Shown: in pieces, positions 20,501 to 28,454 of the stretch
How positions within the stretch are numbered: position 1 is the stretch's first letter
Layout of the letters: each line of letters begins with the position of its first letter
NCBI GenBank assembly: GCA_903900265.1
Contig: CAIUMM010000075.1
Span: 31,125 to 95,124, forward strand
From: an uncultured Pseudomonadota bacterium
Lineage (GTDB): Bacteria > Myxococcota_A > UBA796 > SXON01
Reading direction: 5' to 3'
DNA: 64,000 nt
The notes under the pieces: generated by a model
The model's database searches: none
What the model was told of the DNA's origin: nothing
Seen by the model: only the letters and a program-made list of their open reading frames with translations
Program-made: the position numbers and the translations under genes

Positions 20501-23500
20501 GCGTCGGTCTCTGCCTTGGTCGCGGCGATGGTGCCGCTCAAGCCTTCGATCTTGGCTTCGCTCTGCGTGGTGTCTTCGGTCGCGGTCTCTGTACGTTTGC
20601 GGTGACCTTCTACGGTGGTCGTGGCACGGTCGGCGTTCTGCTGTGTGTCGGTCGCGGCCTCGCCGGTCTTTTTGAAGCCCTCCTGAATCTTCGAGGCGCC
20701 AGCCTTGGCGCTGCCCCCGGAGGAGCTCAGACTCGATGGGATCAGCCCGCACATCTCAAAGAAACCGGTGATGAAGCCAGTGACCGTTCCCATCACGCCG
20801 CCGGTGGTGGTGCCGAGCTCGCCGCCTTTGGTCGACTGCTCGCCGATCTTCTGGTCGGCCTTCTGTTGGTTCTGTTCTTTCTGTTGGAGTTCGGTCTTTT
20901 GACCCTGAACCTGGGTCTTGTTGGCGTCGATCAGCGATTGTTCGGAGTCCAACGCGGCCCGCTCGATGGTCGCTTGTGCCTTCAGGCCCTCGTTGGTCCT
21001 TGCCGATCCGCGCAGCAGCACGATCTCGGCGTCATAGGCCTCCCAGCTTGCGTTCGCCGAGTCGAGGATGCTCTCGGAGGAAACGGGAGGATCGGTGAGC
21101 TGCGTGGTGGAGATGTGCTGCTGGTCGAAGTTGGCCAGCCGCTCTTTCAGCTTCTGCTGTTGCTCGGCCACCCAGCTTTGGGTGGCCTGATCGAAGCCGC
21201 TGTTGCCTTGCTCGTCCATCCCGGCGACCCCGCCGGAGATCACGTTGGTGACGCGATCCATGGCGCTCACGGTCTTCTCTTTGCCGCTCTCGTCGGTCAC
21301 GGTTTGGGAGAGCAGGCCGTTCAGCGCCCCGACCACCGGCTTGTTCGCTGCTCCGGTGTAGCCGCCGGTGCCCTGATGACCGTAGGCGTTGGCCTCAACT
21401 TGGTCTCCGGCCAGATTGTCGCGATTGGCCATGCCGCGCACGGTCTGCTCGGCGCCGCTGCCAATCCCTGATTCGCGGAACCACTGGGCTACGCCGCGCC
21501 GCGCGGCGGGCGGCGCAGGTTTGCTGTCCCCGCCTGCTTGATCGCCCCAGTCGAGGCGCTTGACCACCGGGAGCTCGTTGTAGTTCTCGAGCTTGCGGCC
21601 GGTGCCAACCTTCAGCGGGTTGGTGGTGCCTGCGGTCGCCTGTGTGTCGTAGTATTCGGTGTGGCTGTCGCCCTGACGCGTGCGGTCCTGCTTGTTGCGG
21701 GCCCGATCGCGCTGACTTTGTGCTTCGCGCCCGGAGATCTGACCGGAGGTCTCGCGCTCGCGGATCGCGTTGACCTTCCCTGTGTACGCCGCTTCGTGGT
21801 CGTTGTGTCCACTCTCCGTGAGCGTGCGGCCGTCGGTGGTCTTCTGTTGGTTGGCGCCGATATCATTTTTGAGTCGCTCTTTGATCGCTTGGATCTTCGG
21901 CGTGCCGTAGAGGTCAGGGCGATCGGTGATCGCCTGTGCGTTCGGCGCCTTGGGCGTGTTCATCGCCCGGGTGATGTTGCGCTGGATCTCGGCTGGGTTC
22001 TTCCCGTACAGGCCGTCGGCGTTGGCGTGCTGCGCGAGCTGCTGGGCCATGCTTTGACCGGTGGACTTGACTAAGGGACCTTCAGGGCTGTAGATCGCGG
22101 CCACGAAGTGATCCTGGCGACCTTGGGTTTTCTTGCCGTTCCAGTCGGTGTGTTCGTAACCCTTCGGGTTGTTTTGGGTGTCATGCCTGTAGGTTTTGTC
22201 GAAGCCGAGTCGGTCGGCCATCTCGTGGGCGCCATGGACGCCGCGGCTGTCCTCGAGCTTGGTCACGCCCTGGACGCCGCGCGGGCTGACCGTGCCACGC
22301 TCATGCAGCGCGCTCTCGGTCGTGACGCGCACAGCGGCGTTGTCGTGAACGCCGGTCTGGAAGTCCTTGTCGGTCGAGAACTCTTTGAGGCGACGCTCGG
22401 CCTGCGTCATTTGGCGGGCCAGCTCCACGTCGGTAGGGGCGTTCGACTTCTCCAGTTGGCGGCGTAGGGCCTTGCGCTCACCCTTGTTGGCGTCGTCCCA
22501 GAAGTCCGGATCGGTCGCCCGCTTACGAATGTCGGCGCGGGTGCGCTGTCCGTTCTCGACATGCGAGGTGGCGGTGCTGCCACCGGACAAGCCTTTGCCT
22601 TCGTTGTTTGCAGCCATCGCCTTGCGGTTCTCTGCGAGGTTGCGCATCACGCGCTCGCGGTTGTCCGCCCGGGCCGTTTTTTGGTCGGCCTTCTTGTTGT
22701 GACGCTCGGCCGTTCGTTCAGAGACCGCGTTCGGATCGATGTCCTGCATCGCGCGAAGCTGCTCGCGGGAGCCGAACTTGTTGCCCCGGGCGGCCTTGGT
22801 CATGCCCATCGCTTCGTCGCGCTGTTGGCGCACCCTGCCCATGCCCTCGTGCGCGTCTTGGTGCCCAACGACCGCGTTGCCCAGCTTGCCAAGGCGAGAC
22901 TTCCACGTGCTCTTTTTCTGACCGGCTGCCGAACCGTCCACGTGGGGCGGCGGGTGGCCTTCGGTGTGGGGTGCGGGTCCGCCGGTTTTGGTTTGGAGCT
23001 TTCCCGCCAGCTTGTTGCCGCGGCGCGCCGTAAAGTCGGACGACCAGTCGGTCATCATGTCTTTCAGCTTTTCGGCGCGCTTCGCCTGAGTCTCCGGATC
23101 GGCGTCGCCGACGGCGATCTGCACGGCGCGCGCGATCACGAGGATCAGCCGCATCGCGTTCAGGCCCAGTCCGACGACGGTGTTGATCTCGCCGAGCAGC
23201 AGCCCCCACTTGGCCGCCAGCGCCACGAAGGGGATCAGCGCCGGGCAGATGAAGGAGAGGATAAAGCCGGCTGCCGCGACGATCAGACAGACGGTCGACA
23301 GCAGCCCGATGATGTTGTTCAGGCCTTCGAGGATGTTGAGCACCCCCTCGAGGCGATCGATCCAGTCGCTGTCTCCACTGAGCAGCTTGTCGAGTCCGCC
23401 CCCGACCTTGCCGCCGATGCCCTTGACGATGGTCTCTTGCCACCACTCCTTGGGATCGTAGGCGATCTGCGCCATCGCGATGAAGCCGGCGGCGTACGGG

Positions 23501-25107
23501 ATCTTGGACGTCGCTTTGTTGAGCACCACGTCGACCATGGCGGCCTGAGCGCCCTGTGTTCCGCCCTGCGCGGCGCCGCTGAGCAGCGCCGTTCCGACCA
23601 ACGACGCCGAATCTGCGACGTCAGGCGTACCGGCGCCCTGCACTTGCGAACCCGCGGCCTTCCACGAGTCGTGCCAGGCTTTTTCTTGGGCGTACTTGGC
23701 GAGCGGCCCCGCTGCGAGCTCACCATAGCCGCCGGGTCCGTGTGCTTTGGGCGCATTTTGCGCGGCGCCGCCCGCTGCGGGGCCTGCCGGTGCGTTGCCA
23801 CTGCCCTTGGCGCCTTCCGCCTGTTTGGCGCCGCCCTTTTGGGTGCCCGGGTCCTTCGGTGCCGGGCGGGTGTCTGCGGGGCGCGGCGGCTTCGGCCCGT
23901 TCTCGCCGCGATTCCGGGCGTCCCCCGTCATGTGGTTCAGCGCCGCGGGGGTGGGCTTGCCTTGCGCGTCGCACGCGAGGTGCTCGCCCTTGGGCCCGGT
24001 GATGTAGTGCCCGCCTTTGCCGTCGCTGTGCAGCTCGGTCTCGGTGCCGTCGGGGAGGGTGATGGTCTTCGTGTCCCCCGGTTCGGGATTGGGGCCTGGC
24101 TTGCGCTCGGCGATCCCTGTCGCGCTCATCGTCGCTGTGGTTTCATCTTCTGCGCTCGCTTCGGCGATCTCCGGGGTCTCTCCGCGCATGACGTCGTGCG
24201 CCACCGCCTCGGCCTCGACCTCGCGCGCGTCCGAAGGCATCGACACAGCCACGCCGTCGACCTCGCCCCCGCCGCCTGTGCGGCCATCGCCGCGCAGATT
24301 TTGCAGTACGTGGGTCAGCTCGTGCGCGAGCAGGTGCATGCCGCGCTCGGTGTCGGGCGCGAACTGCCCCGGTCCAAACCAGATCTCCGTGCCCATCGTG
24401 TACGCTGCGGCGTCGATCGCCGTTGCGGCGGCTTGGGCCGCGCCGTCGGTGTGGATCTTGACCGACCCGAAGTCGGCTCCGCCAAAGCGTGCCTCAAGCT
24501 CGGCTTTCAAGCTCCCGGGCAGGCGTTGTCCCCCCGACTGCGAAGCCGCGTCGAGCGCGCGCTGGGCGCCGCCGGATCCTCCGCCGTCCTGACCTGTGGG
24601 TCGCCGCGCGAGCACGCTGTCAACGGTGTTGGACCACACGTCTTGCCCGAAGGTCTCTCCGCCGGAGTCGACGTCGCCTTGAGGCCCGAGCGCGAGCAGC
24701 TCGGGTGCCCAAGGATCGGCGCCGGGGCCGTCGGAGAGCACGGAAGCGAGGCGGTCGTTTCCGAACGCGCTGAACACGTCGTCGCCCACATGCACGCCCG
24801 CCGCGCCGAGGGCGAGGACCGAGTGGATCAGGCTCTCCGGACCGACCTCGTCAGACCCGGACATGGCTCCGCCTGTAGCGTTGCCCAGCGCGCCATTGAG
24901 CGCCGCCGACACCACGCGATTGCCGAACAGCATGTTGGCGTGCGCCGCAAACGCAGCGTGAGGCTCCTGCGCGCGGGGCGCGACGGCTTGCGAGGCTTCG
25001 TTTTCACGTGCGTAAGCTTGCGACGAAAGCCGGGAAGCCTTCGATTCGGGCAGAGCGGAACGTGTGAACCGTTGGCGGACGGACCGCGACGGGGAACGCT
25101 TGGACAT
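14536..25107 (-). CDS. giant DUF4157 (eCIS-core-like) protein with annexin-like repeats; putative polymorphic toxin/effector
   Basis: 3523-aa uninterrupted ORF; two DUF4157-like units (MGTEIWFGPGQF..HLLAHELTHVLQ and FGSDVLFGAGQFNPG..LIAHELQHVVQQRQ); ACKGLGTDENMLNDGL annexin-like motif; hydrophobic blocks; no signal peptide. Confidence 0.85.
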   Translation of the reverse strand: MSKRSPSRSVRQRFTRSALPESKASRLSSQAYARENEASQAVAPRAQEPHAAFAAHANMLFGNRVVSAALNGALGNATGGAMSGSDEVGPESLIHSVLALGAAGVHVGDDVFSAFGNDRLASVLSDGPGADPWAPELLALGPQGDVDSGGETFGQDVWSNTVDSVLARRPTGQDGGGSGGAQRALDAASQSGGQRLPGSLKAELEARFGGADFGSVKIHTDGAAQAAATAIDAAAYTMGTEIWFGPGQFAPDTERGMHLLAHELTHVLQNLRGDGRTGGGGEVDGVAVSMPSDAREVEAEAVAHDVMRGETPEIAEASAEDETTATMSATGIAERKPGPNPEPGDTKTITLPDGTETELHSDGKGGHYITGPKGEHLACDAQGKPTPAALNHMTGDARNRGENGPKPPRPADTRPAPKDPGTQKGGAKQAEGAKGSGNAPAGPAAGGAAQNAPKAHGPGGYGELAAGPLAKYAQEKAWHDSWKAAGSQVQGAGTPDVADSASLVGTALLSGAAQGGTQGAQAAMVDVVLNKATSKIPYAAGFIAMAQIAYDPKEWWQETIVKGIGGKVGGGLDKLLSGDSDWIDRLEGVLNILEGLNNIIGLLSTVCLIVAAAGFILSFICPALIPFVALAAKWGLLLGEINTVVGLGLNAMRLILVIARAVQIAVGDADPETQAKRAEKLKDMMTDWSSDFTARRGNKLAGKLQTKTGGPAPHTEGHPPPHVDGSAAGQKKSTWKSRLGKLGNAVVGHQDAHEGMGRVRQQRDEAMGMTKAARGNKFGSREQLRAMQDIDPNAVSERTAERHNKKADQKTARADNRERVMRNLAENRKAMAANNEGKGLSGGSTATSHVENGQRTRADIRKRATDPDFWDDANKGERKALRRQLEKSNAPTDVELARQMTQAERRLKEFSTDKDFQTGVHDNAAVRVTTESALHERGTVSPRGVQGVTKLEDSRGVHGAHEMADRLGFDKTYRHDTQNNPKGYEHTDWNGKKTQGRQDHFVAAIYSPEGPLVKSTGQSMAQQLAQHANADGLYGKNPAEIQRNITRAMNTPKAPNAQAITDRPDLYGTPKIQAIKERLKNDIGANQQKTTDGRTLTESGHNDHEAAYTGKVNAIRERETSGQISGREAQSQRDRARNKQDRTRQGDSHTEYYDTQATAGTTNPLKVGTGRKLENYNELPVVKRLDWGDQAGGDSKPAPPAARRGVAQWFRESGIGSGAEQTVRGMANRDNLAGDQVEANAYGHQGTGGYTGAANKPVVGALNGLLSQTVTDESGKEKTVSAMDRVTNVISGGVAGMDEQGNSGFDQATQSWVAEQQQKLKERLANFDQQHISTTQLTDPPVSSESILDSANASWEAYDAEIVLLRGSARTNEGLKAQATIERAALDSEQSLIDANKTQVQGQKTELQQKEQNQQKADQKIGEQSTKGGELGTTTGGVMGTVTGFITGFFEMCGLIPSSLSSSGGSAKAGASKIQEGFKKTGEAATDTQQNADRATTTVEGHRKRTETATEDTTQSEAKIEGLSGTIAATKAETDAGRQELNAASQDIEQRIAAMEAGKQEELARSQSAQGITGGWADEHSQARGGEESAGEEELVKIEQEAEELNKKAAEEGEAVSGTAFASLAGPAPVRAPTVTADAFSQGAPLPEAVRSRMGAAFGEDFADVKVHVGSQAADATAGFNARAFAFGSDVLFGAGQFNPGTASGDRLIAHELQHVVQQRQGPKGVAQKGLKLGGIGGFAELDADRVANQIVDRLHGSATRNGDTTAPRRGRDPEARQNTPETPGAGGQPGGTNLSRGRADENGESGPSIRLSGNLNIGGVQIGGSLRASENGVRASANAHGNVAGVPVSAQVDNDGASVQIGQDGERNAGRNAGRGHAPGAEHGGHGKPGEGGPRGPAGAERGPGGAENAHERRAAPNGERSKGHGAGGAGGPAAARPEGHEKANGALRAKGAANVDASRTQGGNNERGHGPGQNKGATPSVLQSGNPDVAALGGPVAEVMNAVDSAKSALFGEPPVVPGRRELPRLEAGNVRLPKDQDQQLRKATGLTANQHRQAISLETDHVRDEVKALQDDAGRYGVEEKTALSTEIASRTGECQATADQALAGIAGAFSDARKQVTDAVAAAKANIDAGAAAAQSTLDAALPVGKAALVNAYDTGKKALSELKSRWVEPFDTMVDTASLKFGEEAAAASAELAAQKTDILRAWPTSGGDALTNAENEARRNAASRGIDQAVADFKNGGKAKADAIIAQKPLYQKQVTDAVTPVEQQLEQLRQQGEAALDAAHAQATSQIAADRATANAQIDGAHATATGSLDSSEKASKGQVSAAHGRLGSDIQAAQLGADTQIDAAAAGLGERYAVWMDGVLGGVPKDQPMQKKTADEYLGKKRQEMARFHQQVLDELLGVCDNARTALNGTITTSNDNIRALGESGAGSARTAADGQIHAVQDAAGTFAQSMTLVSGAVDGAIQRHVAPIAQTVAGRVAETETSLQRQKATAEQTILGQATAYGAELRGQIGSMVQKLTPMADAAAQRVRPELVQRAEKVFKACKGLGTDENMLNDGLRGLTALGGRALENSVWPDLHQAEGGMRAFINDDVSGTDRDIATAYLSGNTALGAKLELNNSLHWYGDDEAQIEKVLRELSPEDRKAMQDLPGWSEVRANLCDDLGGTDLDVTKALLAGNTARADAYRLRDKINEARNDGDPDALHKALEGVDPEQLAAVQQEFHNIQNKVDPEATNVPAIDPKDAANELSAYSTRHIQGTADLQGANKNLAEALAVKGRESDEASIHRFEVERGREGGPEQEGLEKALYANPRLQEQLHDPDPQVRAKAQQEQAARESRIREGYATAYGNGNANAMQDAMGKMYAGDDHADVRQRMVQNMLSDGTNTPRVAADSIYLNAKAKTGTDEAAVKRALTGMRPDEVQETSRVYAEKHGNGDATAMAKDLGVVERNPDGTRKEDGDHSGWGSELSGDDRREVEELMMGDARYQTPQQQLALARLQKDWTVGDESTMIGRGLLSGTNEREDLDRNFKRMEAAAAQMNPDGTFKGATPEEQKQNQLAFERAAGDAGINATNYRAAGDRTAGYITTAIAVVGAVVITAATFGAGAPAGMGLIAAAGAGATGLASMGTNYALKGGRYGWEQGVTDLALTAVTAATAGAGASLEVMNGGGGVLANFSGISSAAGKQVVGQTLTGLGTGLVNGAASAALTDGTWDHGFSKGMQTVGANAGKQAVVEGVSAAVSTGIDESAWGKAQEHKNLLQSSLARGASEGIAGSTSTAAGIGVDAARGKYKGDVGDAAQTIATEGGKQFVAGTAGSAVGKAYVAPWAKARQQEAAGSSSTVNSPDAPIQSPETTQTPVSNTGATLEGNTDGMVATLKDRTITTSANGAVSKHNDGTKEVRNNDGTLTRIDPDGSYKTMLPDGTIVLETAGGDRAQITKDGEYVQLGPDGKPLHADAKENGEGPGPSLRQREDALVNKLEALIEAKRISQDDAMRVIDAGDINAQEAALTALANAARK

Positions 25108-25144
25108 TCGCTTACCGACCTCGACTCGGGATGATACCAGCTTC

Positions 25145-25156
25145 CTGACCGGTCAG
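25145..25156. promoter_or_regulatory. perfect palindrome CTGACCGGTCAG in divergent intergenic region (candidate operator)
   Basis: 12-bp perfect palindrome 38 bp upstream of the giant gene start. Confidence 0.4.
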
Positions 25157-25262
25157 CCATTGTCGATTGGTAGTTCGGGAAAGTTTCCTGTAGCTCTGTT
25201 TGTATGGGATTTTTTTGTGCTCCAAGCGCGCGTGCGCCGGTGGGTTACATGGCGGGCGGAAT

Positions 25263-25952
25263 TTGAGCCGCTTGCCCACTCCCGATCCATCGCTCGCCCC
25301 CGACCGCCTCGATGACGAAGGCGTAGCTGACTCGCCGGACAGCGAGCTGGACGACGAGCAGGACTCCGGGCCCTTTCTGGCGCGCCTTGTGTTGGAGAGC
25401 GAGCTGCTGGAAACCGGGCGCGCTGCCCCGGCCGGCATCCACCTCACGCTGTGGGGACCGGACTGTGTGGGTCTGGATGCGTGGTCTTTGGGGTTGATGT
25501 GGGGTTGGACGGATCCCGAGCTCGCGGACCTGCGGGACAGCGAGGAGCAGTTTGTTTTGGTGCTTCAAACGCCGGGACCACGCTGGGGTGAGGCGACCGC
25601 CGAAGTGTTGGTCAGCCTGCTGGTTGCGCTGCGCCCCGATGAGGCGGTGAACGCTACGCCTGAGCAGTTTGTGCGTGCGTTGGGCCTGCCTGCGCCGCTC
25701 GCCGAAGAGCGTGGGTTGCGTGAGGCGCAGCGGGCGCTGCGGCGGGTGTTCGGGCTACGGGATCCGCTGTTTGGAACGGGCCGTATTCCTGGGCCGGATG
25801 AGCCTTCCTCGCCGATTCCCATGTACGTCGACACACAGATGGATCCCGCAGCGGTCAACGGATTGCTCCCCGGATCTGCAGCGCTTGTGGATGAATATTC
25901 CGAGATGCCCACGTTGGTCCGGTTGAAGTGGCCGGCCGAGGGAGACGAATGA
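25263..25952 (+). CDS. hypothetical protein divergent to the giant DUF4157 gene
   Basis: ORF track 25200..25952; TTG at 25263 gives a more natural N-terminus (LSRLPTPDPSLAPDRL); ATGA overlap with next CDS. Confidence 0.6.
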   Translation: MSRLPTPDPSLAPDRLDDEGVADSPDSELDDEQDSGPFLARLVLESELLETGRAAPAGIHLTLWGPDCVGLDAWSLGLMWGWTDPELADLRDSEEQFVLVLQTPGPRWGEATAEVLVSLLVALRPDEAVNATPEQFVRALGLPAPLAEERGLREAQRALRRVFGLRDPLFGTGRIPGPDEPSSPIPMYVDTQMDPAAVNGLLPGSAALVDEYSEMPTLVRLKWPAEGDE

Positions 25953-26983
25953 GCGACACCCGCCCGGCGTTGCGCGAACGCATCGCGCTCGCCCATGCAG
26001 CTGCCGACGCGGTCGCTGAAGCGCGCTTGCAAGCCGAGCTCGCGACCGCTGAGACGGCGATGGGCGCGTTGCCTGAGGCGATCACGGCCCTGGATCGTGC
26101 CGCCGCGCTGTTTCAGCTCGCGGGGCGGGGGGCCGACGAGGCCCGCGCCCGCTACGGGCTGTCGTTGTTGCTGTGGAAGCAGCGCGCCGGAAGCACCTTG
26201 GCGCTGCGGCATCTGGAAGACGCCGAGGCCATCGCGCGTCGCGTCGGTGACTTGTCGCTGCTCGGCAAGATCCTCGACCGCAAGGCGGGCATGGCGCTCG
26301 CCGCTCAGGCATACCCCGAGGCGGCGCGCTTGCTGAACGACGTGGCTTCGCTGCGGGAGAGCATCGGAGACCACGACGGCCGCTTGGACGCGATCCGCCG
26401 CATGGCCTCGGTCGCTTCGCTGATGGGAGACCCAAAGCGCGCTTTTGAGCTACTGTCCGAGGGGATGGTCGACGCCGAAGCCGGGCAGGCCGAGCTGCTG
26501 CGCGCGCGGTTGGAGCTCAACCTGCTGGCGCGCGGGGCGCGCGCGGTGGGGCCGCGCCAGCCGCTGGATCCCAAGATGGCTGGCGTTCGCGCCGAGCCGC
26601 TGAGCGTGCTGGTCGCTGACGCGGTGGCGCTCGGGGACCACGGCGCTGCGGGCTACATCCGGCTGCAGATGGCGGCGGACGCCAACCTTGGCGGTCGCTA
26701 CGACGAAGGCGGCACCTACTCGGAGAGCGCTCGTCAGGACGCGCTCCAGTGCCGGGACCCGATGCTGTACCTGCTGGCGTGCTTGTCGATCGCCGAGGTG
26801 CGGGAGAAGCTCGGAGACCGCGTTGGCGTGTTGACCATCTTGTTCACCTGCAAAGCGACGCTTCAGGACCTGCTCGGCGAGGCCGCGGCCAAGCCGGTGC
26901 TGGGTGTGGTGCACAGCGTCGAGCAGCGCTGGGGTGCCGAGGTGTTTGAGGCGGCGATGGTGGAGTACCGCGCGCAGTTCTGA
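25949..26983 (+). CDS. TPR-like helical repeat protein
   Basis: ATG at 25949 overlaps upstream stop; repeated helical A/L-rich units (EAITALDRAAALFQLAGRGADEARARYGLSLLLW). Confidence 0.65.
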   Translation: MSDTRPALRERIALAHAAADAVAEARLQAELATAETAMGALPEAITALDRAAALFQLAGRGADEARARYGLSLLLWKQRAGSTLALRHLEDAEAIARRVGDLSLLGKILDRKAGMALAAQAYPEAARLLNDVASLRESIGDHDGRLDAIRRMASVASLMGDPKRAFELLSEGMVDAEAGQAELLRARLELNLLARGARAVGPRQPLDPKMAGVRAEPLSVLVADAVALGDHGAAGYIRLQMAADANLGGRYDEGGTYSESARQDALQCRDPMLYLLACLSIAEVREKLGDRVGVLTILFTCKATLQDLLGEAAAKPVLGVVHSVEQRWGAEVFEAAMVEYRAQF

Positions 26984-27033
26984 GCCGTCCGGCTCGGGGC
27001 TCCTCCGCCTGCTGCGGAACTACGCGCGCAGAA

Positions 27034-28371
27034 TCACTCCAGCGCGTTTCGGAGCATCAGGCACCGTTGTAGCCGCAGCCCGGCGCCTTCTTCCGGCGTG
27101 CTCGTGGGGCACAGCGCCCCCCGAAATCCGTGGCGCTCCGCCTCGCGCATCCGCGCGATCGGCTGGCTGACACCCCGCAGCTCGCCGACGAGGCCGATCT
27201 CGCCGAACACCAGCAGGTCTTGGGGGACGACCTGCCCTGAGTAGCTGCTGTGGATCGCGACCGCGACGGCCAGATCGACGGCCGGCTCGGTGATGCGCAC
27301 CCCCCCGGCGACGCTGACGAACACGTCGTGATCGGAGAGCGGCAGCCCAGATTTTCCGAGCACGGCCAGCAACAGGGACAGACGCTGACGGTCGATGCCG
27401 ACGGCGGTGCGGCTGGGGGTGGGGTTGGTCTCCGAGCCGACCAGCGCTTGGACCTCGACGAGCAGCGGGCGGGTGCCCTCCATCGCGCAGGTCACGACCG
27501 TTCCGGGGGCGCCCAACGCGCGCTCTTTCAACAGGCGCGCGGAGGCGTCTGGCACCTCGACGAGGCCATCCTCGCGCATCTCGAACATGCCGATCTCGCC
27601 GGTAGAACCGAATCGGTTCTTGGTGGCGCGCAGCACGCGGAGCGCCGAGGAGCCGTCGCCCTCAAAGTACAGCACGGTGTCGACCAGATGCTCGAGGGCG
27701 CGCGGCCCCGCGAGGTTGCCATCTTTGGTGACGTGGCCGACCAGAAACGTGGCGATGTCTCTGCCTTTGGCGAGGGCCATCGCCGCTGCGGCGACCTCGC
27801 GCACCTGCGAGATCCCGCCGGGGACCCCGTCCAGTTCGGGGTTGTGTAGGGTCTGCACCGAGTCCAGCACGAGGATTTTGGGCTGCACCTGCTCCACCGC
27901 GTCTCGCACCGCGGCCAGCGAGGTGTCGGCTAAGAGGTACAGCTCGTCCGAGGCGATTCCGAGGCGGTCTGCGCGGAGCCGGATCTGCCGCGCGCTCTCC
28001 TCTCCCGAGACGTAGAGCACGCGGATGCCGCGGGTGGCAAAGCGGGCCATCGCGATCAGCAGCAGCGTGGACTTGCCCACGCCGGGGTCGCCCCCCAAGA
28101 GCACGAGGCTGCCGGTGACCAACCCGCCGCCCAGCACGCGGTCGAGCTCGCCGATCCCCACGCGCAGCCGGACCTCCCCGCCGTCGCCGAGCGAAACCTC
28201 GGTCATCGGCAGCGCGAGGCTGCTCCCTGCACGCCGCGGCTTTGCGGTGCCCGCGCCTACGACCTCCTCCACGAGGCTGTTCCAAGCGCTGCACTCCGGG
28301 CACCGGCCCATCCACGTGGCAGCGACGTGCGCGCATTGCTGGCACACGTACCTCGACCTTTGCTTTGCCAA
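27034..28371 (-). CDS. radA: DNA repair protein RadA
   Basis: C-x2-C zinc motif (YVCQQCAHVAATWMGRCPEC), Walker A GGDPGVGKSTLL, KNRFGSTGEIGMFEM. Confidence 0.96.
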   Translation of the reverse strand: MAKQRSRYVCQQCAHVAATWMGRCPECSAWNSLVEEVVGAGTAKPRRAGSSLALPMTEVSLGDGGEVRLRVGIGELDRVLGGGLVTGSLVLLGGDPGVGKSTLLLIAMARFATRGIRVLYVSGEESARQIRLRADRLGIASDELYLLADTSLAAVRDAVEQVQPKILVLDSVQTLHNPELDGVPGGISQVREVAAAAMALAKGRDIATFLVGHVTKDGNLAGPRALEHLVDTVLYFEGDGSSALRVLRATKNRFGSTGEIGMFEMREDGLVEVPDASARLLKERALGAPGTVVTCAMEGTRPLLVEVQALVGSETNPTPSRTAVGIDRQRLSLLLAVLGKSGLPLSDHDVFVSVAGGVRITEPAVDLAVAVAIHSSYSGQVVPQDLLVFGEIGLVGELRGVSQPIARMREAERHGFRGALCPTSTPEEGAGLRLQRCLMLRNALE

Positions 28372-28454
28372 TCGGACTCCTTTCGTGCGGTTTCTTGGTC
28401 ATCCGTTCAGTAACCCGAACGAAAACTCGCGCAACCGCAGCGAAAGAAATCAGC

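Noticed and set aside
22561-25134. 857-aa plus-strand ORF antisense to the giant gene
   Set aside because: Arg/Ala/Gly/Val-biased shadow ORF typical of high-GC antisense frames; the minus strand encodes recognisable DUF4157 sequence.
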